Source: Dastarcus helophoroides | Lineage: Eukaryota; Arthropoda; Insecta; Coleoptera; Bothrideridae | DNA length: 64,000 bases | Direction of reading: 5' to 3' | Assembly (NCBI GenBank): GCA_028583605.1 | Contig: CM053335.1 | Location: forward strand, 13,423,053-13,487,052 | Part shown: one piece after another, positions 22,311 to 33,600 of the stretch | How the letters are laid out: each line of letters starts with the position of its first letter | Position numbering within the stretch: position 1 is the first letter of the stretch | Notes under the pieces: model-generated | What the model was told of the DNA's origin: nothing | Seen by the model: the letters and a program-made list of their open reading frames with translations, nothing else | Database searches by the model: none | Program-made: the position numbers and the translations under genes

Positions 22311-23297
22311 ACAAACATTTCGAAAAAAAGGTCGAAATTTTGACTTTAGTCGAAATTTCCAAAAAAAATTGTCGAAATTTCTATATTATGGTCAAAATTT
22401 CGAGAAAAGTTGAAATTTGAGAAAAAAAACGAAATTTTAAGAAAAAAGTCGAAATTTAAGAAAAAAAGTCTAAATTTGGTCTAAAGTCTAACAGGGCAAA
22501 ATTGGGAAACAATGCTCAAAATTGAAAAATATCGAAATGTTTAAATAAAAATTGAAATTTTTAAGACAATTGGAAAATTTCAAAAGATGCTTTTCAAGAA
22601 AAATTCAAATTTGTTTTATTAAAAAACGAAATTTTCGCAAAAGCCAAAGTTTTTTAAAAAGTGGTTTTAATTTAACTTGAACAATGTAATCCTAAAAAAG
22701 TAAGAATTTAAAAAAAAATCGAAATTTGAGATAAACGTAAGACGAAATTCCGAGAAAAAAGTCGCAATTTTGAAAAGTCCAAATTTCGATATCAAAGTCA
22801 AAATTTCGAGAAAAAAGTCGATATTTGTGAAAAACGTCGAAATTTCGAGAAAAAATCGAAATTTGATAAAAAGTGGAGATTTCGAGAAAAAAGTCGAAAT
22901 TTTGAGAAAAAAAAGTCGAAATTTCGAGAAAAAAAAGTCGAAATTTTGACTTTAGAGTCGAAATTTCCAAAAAAAAAATGTCGAAATTTCTATATTAAGG
23001 TCAAAATTTCGAGGAAAAAGTTGAAATTTGAGAAAGAAAACGAAATTTCAAGAAATTTAAGAAAAAAGTCTAAATTTGGTCTAAAGTCTAACAGGACAAA
23101 ATTTGGAAACAATGCTCAAAATTGAAAAATATCGAAATGTTTAAATAAAAATTGAAATTTTCAAGACAATTGGAAAATTTCAAAGGATGCTTTTCAAGAA
23201 AAATTCAAATTTTTTTATTAAAAAACGAAATTTTCGCAAAAGCCAAAGTTTTTTAAAAATGGTTTTAATTTAACTTGAACAATGTAATCCTAAAAAA

Positions 23298-26200
23298 GTA
23301 TATTATATATATATAATCAATTCCCTTAAACCGTAAGGTGTCGGGATTGGTATTCTCTATTTTATTCACAAAATTTTTTCCACTCCTTTTTGTTTAGCGC
23401 TAAAATTTTTGCTTCATTTAGGTTTAATTGTCTCTTTCTGATTAATTTATCAATGATGTCGTCCCATCTTTCTTTAGGTCTGCCTCTACGTCTCCGGTCC
23501 GATGTTCTTGCTTCCCATATTTTCTTTACTTGCATGTTATCTTTCATGCTTTGTATATGCCCCCACCAACCTAATTGTTTTTCTTCGACAATTTCTAATA
23601 CAGGCTTAGCATCCAGTTCTTCCCTCACTTTTTGATTTCTTATTCGATCTCTTCTACTTATTCCCTTTATCGCTCTTAAGAACTTCATCTCGACTGCTTG
23701 TATCCGGCTTTTCATTCTCTCCGTTAAAACCCAGGTTTCACTTCCAAATAGTAGTATCGGCTGGAAGATAGTCTTGTATACCAACATTTTCGTATTTTTG
23801 GATATTTCTTTCTTCTCGACTATGGTTGCACACATACTGTAATATGCTTTAAGTGCTTTCTCTATTCGTTCATTGATGTCCCTATCCTGATTTCCTTTAT
23901 TATCTATTATTACTCCTAAATATTTGAATTCCTTGACCTGCTCTATATCCTTATTTTCCAATCGTATATTTATTTTTTATTTTCATCTTCTGTTATCGCC
24001 ATTACTTTTGTTTTATTGACATTTATTTTCATTTGTTTAGATTCTAGAGCATCTTTCCGTATTTCTAAGTTAGTTTGTAGCTCTTCGGGTGAATTGGCCA
24101 TTATTACTATATCATCTGCAAATGCACATTCTTTTATACAGACTTTTTGTAGATTGTAGTATCCTACTTGTAGGCCTGTTGTTTTAGTACATGTTTGTTT
24201 GAGTATGTCATCTATCAGGATAATGAATAGTAATGGGCTAAGTACTCCTCCCTGTCGTAAACCATCTCTTGTGTAGAAAGTAGAAGACTGCATATTTCGC
24301 GTTATGACGTAATTTGCATTTTCCTCATATATGCTTTTTATTCCAGCAATTAATTTTCGGCTGACTCCTCGTTGTTCCAAACTTATCCATATTTCTTTTC
24401 TGGGTGCTCTGTCAAAAGCCTTTTCAAGATCAATGAACGCTAGATATGCCTCTCTCCGTTGTCTTAATATTTTATTCGTAAGTTGTTTCATCGTGAATAT
24501 ATGGTCCTGTATACTATGGCCTCTTCTAAATCCACTTTGGGATACACTTAATTGAGTTTCTATGACTAAACGGAGCCTGTTTGCTACCACCCTTTCATAT
24601 ATCTTTGCTACCGTGCTCAATAAAGTTATACCTCGATAATTTTGGCATTGTTTTCTATCTCCCTTTTTATATATGGGCATAATAACACCTATTCCCCAAT
24701 CTTTAGGTATGTTTCCTTTTATCCATGCCTTATTACAAATGTTGTACAAGAGTTTTACACCTTTCTTTCCCATGTGTTTAATCATATCTGGTGTTATTCC
24801 ATCATGTCCGGGAGCTTTTCCACATTTTGTTGCCTTGATTGCTTCTTCAACTTCCTCTATCGTAAGTACTTCAATTTCTTCATCTGCTATTGTGTCATTT
24901 GTTGTTACTTCTTTGCCTTCTTGGGTCTCTGTTTCCAGTGGATTTAATAGTTCGTAAAAGTATTCTTTCCATCTGTTCATAATTAAATTCTCATCTTTTA
25001 GCAACGCGCCTTCTTTGCTTGTTATAGTGGTCAATTTCTTTTCTTATTGTCTTCACTGCTTTATAAAATAGCTTGCGATCTCCTTTATTTGTCTCCTCCA
25101 TTTTTTTCCCAAAACATTCCCATGCCTTCTGTTTAGCTTCCAAAACCATTTTTTTTACTTTGGTTCTTCTCTCCTTATACAAAGTGTATTTTTGTGCGGT
25201 GTTATTATTTAAGTACTCTTTCCACGCTTGTTTTTTTAATTTAACTTCTTTTTTGATTTCATCGTTCCACCAGTCAGTTAACTTTTTATTGGCGTTGGTT
25301 GTAATCGTGCCACATGCTTGTTTAGCTGCTTCTATTACTACCTCCTTAAATATTTGCCATATGTCTTCTATATCTTTTTATTCAATCTCCTTTTCAATAT
25401 TACTTATTTTTTCCTCAAGAATTTGGTGATAACTGTTTGCTATATCTTTTTCTCTTAATCTGTATGTTTTAATATTTTCTTTTTTTACTGGTGCAGTTTC
25501 GTGTCGTTCGTTGTCACTCCTACACCTCTTCTTTTTCCTAATTTTTGCTACAACCAGGTAATGATCACTAAATATTTCCGCACTTCTTTTGACTCTTACG
25601 TCCGTGATCGATTTCCTATTATTTCTTTGCACAAGTACGTAGTCAATTATGGATCTTTCTTTTCTGTTTTCCGCTATTCTTGTAAATTTATGTATATCCT
25701 GGTGTTCATAAAACGTATTTGTTATTATGAGATCGTTCAATATGCAATATTCTATCATTCTTAACCCATTGTTGTTTATTTTTGTTTCCCCACAGTTTCC
25801 AATCACATTTACGTTTCTATTCTCTCTTTTACCCACCCTACTGTTAAAATCTCCCATTACGATAATTTTACCTTTACCTGTCTCTGTGGCCAATGTTAGT
25901 TCCTCCCAGAATTGATCTTTATTACTCGCTAAATCATCTTCATTTGGTCCATACACTATTATTATGCATATTCGTTCCCCATATATATCATCAAATTCTA
26001 TTTTTAGTATTCTTTCAGAAATGCCTTCCCAATTTAGTATATTATCTACTAATCCTTTCTCTATTATGCACCCAACTCCTGCCGCAGCATGTTTATTTTG
26101 TTCTACTCCACTGTATATTAAAAGGTGTCCATTTTCTAGCACTAGTTCCCCTTGCCCCTTCTTCTTCGTTTCTGTTATTGTTAATATTTGTATCCCTGTC

Positions 26201-27514
26201 ATTTCAAATTCTTCTATTAGTTCCTCCTCTTTTCCCCTTAGTCCTCTAACATTCCATGTTCCCACTTTCCAAATTTCTTTTCCTGTTTTTTCCTTTTTAT
26301 TTATTTTTTCTATTGTTGTGTTTTTATGTGTTTTCGTATCCATTTTCATTGCCTTGTTCGTCATTCATACTATTTGCCTCTTTAGATTTATTGCTCAGTT
26401 TTTTGAATTTGTATTTTCTAATTTTTCCTTGATTTTGTTCCATTTCCAAGTTTCTCCATCAACTATTATCTTGTTATATCCCATTTTGATATTCTTACCC
26501 ATGCGTTTCTCCTCTTCTGCTTTATTTTTTAGTTGTCTCTGCTTCCTCCCTTTCTTTATGCGTCAAGTCTTCATTTATGAAAATTTTTTCATTAATTTTT
26601 CTAAGCTTTGATTTGTTTTTCATAATCCGTTTCTTTTCATTTTCATTTTGCAGTTTCACAAGATATATATATTTCTACCAATGTTGTAAGTTTCTTCAAC
26701 TTTGGTTTGTATTTCTAATTTTTCTTTAAAGAAATTTTCCATTTCTGTAATTAAAATTGCATTGTCGTTTGTATTTACTGTTAGACCGTTGACAATTATG
26801 TTATTTTTCCTTTTATCTTTTTCGATCCACTCCAAATTATTGCTTATTATTTTTATATCCCTTTTCATTTTCTCGTTTTCTTTTATAATTCTCTCGTTTT
26901 CTTCTCTTAGTTTGGTGTTTTCGATTTGGATTTTTCTAATGTCGTTATTGTATTTTTTCTGTTCATTTTTTATTTCTTGCATTTCTTCTCTTATATCCTG
27001 CATCATACTTAGTATAAGATCAAGCTTATCCTCGTTATCAATTGTTTTTGTTTTTATTGGCGTTCTCGACATTTTTTTTGTTCTCGTTAAGGTTTCTTCT
27101 TGTACCCTTTTTCTCTTGCCTCCGTCTGTGGAGGACTCCTCCATGTCGGCGTCTCTCATATAATTCTTGTCCATGTTTATTTCTTTATTTCAGCGCTGAT
27201 TCCTAATCTGATTACTATATGTTGTGATGCACGTCTTTTCCACGAAAGAAACCGTTCCCCGGACTATCTCCTCGAAGGTCACGGTTTCTTATCTCTTATC
27301 AGAGCTAATACAAATGCAGCGTCTTACCTTAAATTACTAATTATTGCACTAACCTGTTTGTCTCTAGTGTTGTTTTAATCACTAACTGTTCTTATTGTTT
27401 ACACCTTTGGTTTACCACAATTTTCAGAAATAATCGCTCATTAATTCCCGTAGAATTTGGGTTTATTAATGGAGCATATATTTAGCAGCTGCTTATGCAC
27501 GCACCATCACCGTA
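23298..27514 (-). pseudogene. Decayed non-LTR retrotransposon (LINE), minus strand
   Basis: ORF1 (27174-26656) is a lysine/glutamate-rich coiled-coil protein. ORF2 begins at 26364 with an APE-type endonuclease (TWNVRGL, TETKKKG, YGPNED, MGDFNSRVG, SDHYLVVAKI), followed by reverse transcriptase (PGHDGITPDMI, NYRGITLLS, SQSGFRRGHS, AFIDLEKAFDRAP, GLRQGGVLSPLLF, and catalytic FADD) and a C-terminal KYLGVII..GWWGHIQSM..GRPKERWDDII part. Frame breaks near 25370, 25030 and 23965 and at the end of ORF1 make it inactive. The 3' end is a TATA-type microsatellite at about 23298-23316. The flanks CTAAAAAAGTA and AGTAAGAATTT show insertion into array sequence with a short AGTA duplication. The clade is uncertain (RTE/I-like). 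Confidence 0.88.
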
Positions 27515-29880
27515 AGTAAGAATTTTAAAAAAAATCGAAATTTGAGAAAAACGTAAGACGAAATTCCGAGAAAAAAGTCGCAAAGTAAAAATTTCGAGAA
27601 AAAAGTCGATATTTGAGAAAAACGTTGTAATTTCGAGAAAAAATCAAAATTTGATAAAAAGTGGAGACTTCGAGAAAAAAGTCGAAATTTTGAGAAAAAA
27701 AGTCAAAATTTCGAAAAAAAAAATTTTGACGAGTCAAAATTTCGAAAAATAAAATGTCGAAATTTCTATATTAAGATCAAAATTTCGAGAAAAAAGGTGA
27801 AATTTGAGGAAAAAAAAAACGAAATTTTAAGCAAAAGGTCGAAATGTCAAGAAAAAAGTCGAAATTTTGAGAAAAAAGTCGAATTTCGAGAAAAAAGTCG
27901 AAATTTCGAACTTAAAATCAAAAATAACATTTTTTTTAATCGATGTCCTATCTACGCCTTTGTAACATTTCGAAAAAGTTGAAATTTTCAAAACAAAGTC
28001 GAAATAACTTCCAGAAAAAAGTCGAGTTTTGAGAAATAAATCGAAATTTAAGAAAAATGTCAAAATTTTGAGAAAAAAAGTCGAAATGTTGAGTTTAAAG
28101 TCGAAATTTTGAGAAAAATGTCGAAATTTCGATACCAAGGTCAAAATTTGGAGAAAAAAGTCGAAATTTCGAAATATTTCGAGAAAAAGGTCGAAATTTG
28201 AGAAAAACAGTCGAAACTTCGAGAAAAATTTCGAAATTTCGATATTAAAGTCAAAATTTCGAGAAAAAAGTCGAAATTTGGGAAACAAAGAACGAAGTTT
28301 CGAAAAAAATCGAAATTTGAGAAAAAAAATCAAAATTTCGAGAAAAAAGTCGAAATTTGAGAAAAAGATCGAAATTTTAAGAAAAAAGTCGAAAATTCGA
28401 GCTTAAAATCGAAATTTGAGAAAAAAAGTCGAAATTTCTAAAAATAGCATTTTTTTTTATTCGATTTCCTTTCTGCGTCTTTGTAACATTTTGAAAAAGC
28501 TACAGTTTTCAGAAAAAAGTCGAAATTTTGAGAAAAGAGTGGTAATTTGAGAAAAAAGTCAAAACTTGAAATAAAAGTCAAAGTTTGAGGAGTCAAAATT
28601 TTTAAAATAACATTTTTTTAATCGAGGTCCTTTCTACGCTTTGGTAACATTTCGTTAAATTTTGATTTAAAAATTGAAATTTCTACTTTTTTCTGGAAAT
28701 TTCGACTCTAAAATCCAAATTTAGACTTTTTTTTCCACAATTTTGGTATTAAAGTCGAAATTTTGACTTTAATCTCGGGATTTAGAGGAGAAAAAGTCAA
28801 TATTCCGTGATATTTTTTTTTCAAATTGAAAAGTTGAAATTTCTAAAAATAACATTTTTTTTTAATCGATGTCCTTTCTACGAGTTTGTAACATTTCGAA
28901 AAAGTTGAAATTTTCAAAACAAAGCCGAAATAACTTCCAGAAAAAAGTCGAGTTTTGAGAAAAAAATCGAAATTTAAGAAAAATGTCGAAATTTTGAGAA
29001 AAAAAGTCGAAATGTTGAGAAAAATGTCGAAATTTCGATACTAAGGTCAAAATTTCAAGAAAAAAGTCGAAATTTCGAAATATTTCGAGAAAAAGGTCGA
29101 AATTTCGAAATATTTCGAGAAAAAGGTCGAAATTTGAGAAAAACAGTCGAAACTTCGAGAAAAATTTCGATATGAAAGTCAAAATTTCGAAAAAAAGTCG
29201 AAATTTGAGAAACAAAAAACGAAGTTTCTAAAAAAATTTCGAAATTTCGATAAAAAATCGAAATTTGAGAAAAAAACTCAAAATTTCGAGACAAAAAATC
29301 GAAATTTGAGAAAAAAGCCGAAATTTCGAGCTTAAAATCGAAATTTGAGAAAAAAGTCGAAATTTCGAGCTTAAAATCGAAATTTGAGAAAAAAAGTCGA
29401 AACTTCTAAAAATAGCATTTTTTTTTAATCGATTTCTTTTCTGCGTTTTTGTAACATTTTGAAAAAGTTAACATTTTCAGAAAAAAGTCGAAATGTCCAG
29501 AAAAAAGTCGAAATTTTGAGAAAAGAGTGGTAATTTGAGAAAAAAGTCAAAACTTGAAATAAAAGTCGAAGTTTGAGAAGAGTCAAAATTTTTAAAATAA
29601 CATTTTTTTAATCGAGGTCCTTTCTACGCTTTGGTAACATTTCGTTAAATTTTGATTTAAAAATTGAAATTTCTACTTTTTTCTGGAAATTTCGACTCTA
29701 AAATCCAAATTTAGACTTTTTTTCCACAATTTTGATATTAAAGTCGAAATTTTGACTTTAATCTCGGGATTTAGAGAAGAAAAAGTCAACATTCCGTGAT
29801 ATTTTTTTTTCAAATTGATGTCCTTTCTACGCTCTTGTAATTTTTACTTCAAAAAAAGTAAATAAACTTTTTTCAAGTTT
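27515..29880. repeat. 20-bp curved-DNA array, block 2, with ~920-bp higher-order repeat
   Basis: Continuation of the array after the LINE, mostly A-rich on +. Two higher-order units, about 27920-28850 and 28850-29830, share the same order of anchor B copies, array and T-rich switch regions (28660-28760 and 29650-29770). Anchor B occurs near 27940, 28450, 28625, 28865, 29430, 29610 and 29820. Confidence 0.8.
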
Positions 29881-30043
29881 TGTTGTGTATTTCGATCCGA
29901 TTCTTGGGATTTTTGAATCGTTCATTAGATCGATGCTAGATTTGAGATCGATCTAAAAAATCGACCTTGAGACTTGAAAAAATCGACCTTGAGGCTTGAA
30001 AAAATTGATTTTTCGATCTCAAATCGACATCCCTAGTCTATAC

Positions 30044-30665
30044 CAGTCAGCATCCAAAATCTACGAATGAAAACAATCGCGATGGTGTTTCAAGATTTTA
30101 TATTATGTTTTAATTAAAGATAAATCCATATTTAATCAAATTTAAAGTAATGTTAAAGTGAGTGTTTAAAAAGTATATGTTTATAGAAAATTAGATTTAA
30201 ATCAAAATCGGGCTTTAGCTCCTTTTAAAGTGTGATTCGTGTTTTTAAAAAGTCTTTCGCTCAACCGCGAACTAAAACTCACAGCATTTTTTGTTGAAAG
30301 TCTATAATTTTTTTCAAGATTTGAAATTATTTTGCAAAAACTGCACTTTTTTCTTGAAATTTTTACAATTTTCAGTGTAAATAGTTCGCGTTTAAACTTG
30401 ATTTTTTTTTTAAGTCGAAAATTAAAAATAACAGAAATTAACACAACTTTGCAAAGATGATGCAGAGAATTCTTAGTGTAGGAAAAATTGCGTTTTAGAA
30501 AATTCAAATTTGAATTCTGGGTTTTAATAAAAACTCGAATATTCGCTTTTTTGCTAGTAACTTCAATTTCTGAAGTCAGTGGAAATGTGAGAAACAAGAA
30601 ATAAAACAAGAACTTCATTTTAAAACTTAATTATGCCTTTTTAAGTACAGATTTACAATTAGTAC
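30044..30665. other. Spacer downstream of adenosylhomocysteinase
   Basis: AT-rich 3' flank of the minus-strand gene. No canonical AATAAA is visible close to the stop on that strand, and no other gene is seen. Confidence 0.35.
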
Positions 30666-33600
30666 TTAGTATCTATAGTGGTCTGGTTTGTAGGGCCCTT
30701 CAACTGGAATATCGATGTATTTGGACTGTTCAGGTGTCAATTTGGTCAATTTGACACCTAAATGCTCCAAATGCAACCTAGCGACTTCCTCATCCAAAAT
30801 CTTTGGTAACACGTGAACTCCAACCTCGTATTGCCCAGGCTTGGTCCACAGCTCAATTTGAGCCAAAACTTGATTCGTGAACGAATTAGACATAACAAAC
30901 GACGCATGACCGGTAGCACACCCCAAATTGACTAATCTACCTTCAGCGAGGACTATAACATGGTTACCATTCGACAACTCGTACCGGTCGACTTGGGGTT
31001 TGATATTCACTTTGCATTTGGAGTTTTTCTCTAACCAACTGACGTCGATTTCGCAGTCGAAGTGACCAATGTTGCACACGATGCTATCGTTTCTCATATT
31101 GAGGAAGTGTTCCCCTAGAATTATATCCTTGTTCCCGGTGGTAGTAACGAAAATCTGGCCCTCTTTACTAGCCTCATCCATCGTTGTGACCTCGTAGCCC
31201 TCCATGGCGGCTTGCAGCGCTATTATCGGGTCGATTTCAGTGATGATCACCCTCCCGCCGAAAGCGCGCAGCGACTGGGCGCACCCCTTCCCCACGTCAC
31301 CGTACCCAGCCACCACGCACACCTTCCCCGCCAACATCACATCCGTGGCCCGCTTAATCCCATCGATAAGCGACTCCCGGCATCCGTAAATATTATCAAA
31401 TTTACTTTTAGTGACAGAGTCGTTAACGTTGAAGGCGGGGACCTTCAATTTACCCTCTTTGTGCAGCTTGACCAAGTTGTGAACCCCGGTTGTGGTCTCC
31501 TCGCTGATTCCGCGACAGTCTTTTAATAATTGGGGGTATTTGGTGTGGACGAGGTTGGTCAAATCGCCCCCGTCGTCTAGGATCATGTTGAAGGGTTTAC
31601 CGTCGGGGAATACGAGGGTTTGTTCGATGCACCAAAGGTATTCTTCGTCTGTTTCGCCTTTCCAAGCGTAAATTGGGAGCCCTCGCTTGGCCAACGCCGC
31701 AGCGGCGTGGTCTTGCGTACTGAAAATATTACAGCTGGACCATTGAATCTACAACAAAGTCTGATTAGTAGAAAGCGACATTTATGGAGATTATGATCAA
31801 AAAAGTCTATCAAGTAAATTTAGGGAAAATTGAAATACAAAGCTTGCCCTCTGAAACAAGAAAGATTAAAAAACAGAACAAACACACAAAGAGATCATCT
31901 GAAGATGATAGTTTGGCTGTCGAAACGCATTAAAGCAACCTTTGTTGTGTTTTTAAATCTTTCTTGGTTTCAGGGAACAAGATTTGTATTTTAAATTTTG
32001 AAGATAACCAAGGACCAGTCCGTTCCACAAAAATTTAGGGAAAATTCAAAACAGGATTCGTGAATCGCAAATTTTTAGAAAAATGCCAAATGTTCCACAT
32101 TTTAATGTTCCAATCCACACGAAAAGAAAAAAATCAAAATTTTAAGTTTTAAGACGAAATTAGAAAACCTGCAGCTAAAATTTACAGCAAAATATCGAAA
32201 AGGAATTTGGAAAAAAGTATTGAATTTGAATTAACAAATCGAAGTTTTACAAGAAAAATTAAAATCGAAGTTTTACAAGAAAAATTAAGATCGAAAATGT
32301 AAACTCATAATCTTTAGAAGAAAACGGCCAAAATTTCAATCAACTTGTTAAAAGTGAATATATTAAGAATAAAAATAAATAAATTAAAACGTCTAAACCT
32401 TCAAATCCAAAATTAGGGTTCGGTATTTCGAATTTGAAATCAAAATTTAAAAAAATAATGCAATAAACTGATAACTTCTTTTTAACAATTGAGTTAATTA
32501 TTCGGAAAAGTTCCATACCAATGGTTTCCTAAAATATCTCGAATTTTTTAAGATGATTGTTTGGGAAAGAGGTTATCGCTTTATCGCTGATTTACTTGCA
32601 AGTCAAGGTTAAACATTCAGTTTCTCAATATTTAAATAATAATAGTCGACGAAATACAACAGAATGACAAGCAAAATTTAAATAAAATTATCTAAAGCGT
32701 GTAAATTTGTCATAAATGCATCCAAATACACCGGAATTGTTCCGATATTGATATTGATCAATAGTTCCACTGACGTAAAAAAAAATTCTTATGATTTTTT
32801 TTAATAATATAAACGAACAATTAATTTAAACATTCTCTGATTAATAATTTTTTAAACATTCCAAACTATGAAGACACAGAATTACAGATTAATGTTCTTT
32901 AGAAACAACATTCGAAACTGAAACTCATTTAGACTTTCGCAAAAGTCCTAACTTTTTCTCAAAAGACCTAACTTTTTCCCAAAAGTCTTAACTTTTTCCC
33001 AAAAGTCTTAACTTTTTCCCAAAAGTCTTAACTTTTTCCTAAAAGTCTTAGCTTTTTCTCAAAAGTGTTAACTTTTCCAAAGTCTTAGCTTTTTCTTAAA
33101 AGTGGTAACTTTTTCCCAAGTCTTAGCTTTTTCTCAAATGTGGTAACTTTTTCCCAAGTCTTAGCTTTTTCTCAAAAGTCTTAACTTTTTCCCAACATTT
33201 CTACCTTTGTTCCAAATTTTTTAATAGTAATATTGAGATCAGTCTCCAACTTGCAACTTGTTCCTAGAAAATTCGATTTTTTTCTTGAAATGTTATTTTT
33301 AATTGAATTAAAGTGTTACAATTATTCATTATCTTGTTAGTTAATACGTTATGGGAAATTTCGACAAAAAACTCAACTTCAGAAAAGATATTTTTGGAAA
33401 TTTCGACTAAACATTTTTAAAAATTTCATATTTATCATGATAATTTCGATTCTCACGTCCAAAGAAGGTTTCACCTCTTTACCACATCGGCAATTAAATA
33501 AATAATTACGCGATACATATTTCGCCAGCAGAACTGGCATTTTCAAGCGTACTAAAGTAAAAAGATCAGCAAAAGATGCATCGACGTCATCTGCATTGAG

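Larger units (their letters stand above)
18890..23297. repeat. 20-bp curved-DNA array, block 1
   Basis: Degenerate repeats of TTTTTTCTCGAAATTTCGAC (T-rich on + from about 18930 to 19760) and then its complement GTCGAAATTTCGAGAAAAAA (19930-23297). The polarity flips at the anchor A copy at 19795-19905. Another anchor A lies at 19075-19225 (both reverse oriented). Anchor B (TCCTTTCTACG region) occurs near 20540 and 21300. A roughly 600-bp segment is duplicated (22330-22690 and 22930-23290). Confidence 0.85.
18556..30035. mobile_element. 11.5 kb hAT-like non-autonomous element filled with array DNA
   Basis: The left end TAGGGATGTCGATT and right end AATCGACATCCCTA are exact inverted repeats, continuing as degenerate ATCGAT-rich sequence. 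The 8-bp flanks are GTTTATAC (18548-18555) and GTCTATAC (30036-30043), a 7/8 match as expected for hAT target duplications. Inside are 20-bp-unit arrays, two anchor A copies, many anchor B copies, a small non-repetitive island and a LINE inserted at 23298-27514. No hAT transposase is recognisable. The alternative is two unrelated MITE ends flanking an array, but the matching duplication argues for one element. Confidence 0.65.

Noticed and set aside
18890..23297. Regular short repeats considered as a CRISPR array
   Set aside because: There are no unique spacers between conserved repeats, the units are contiguous and degenerate, and the genome is eukaryotic.
25964..26611. 215-residue and other plus-strand ORFs across 24.6-27.2 kb
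   Set aside because: Antisense to LINE ORF1/ORF2, rich in F, S and I because the sense strand is A-rich.
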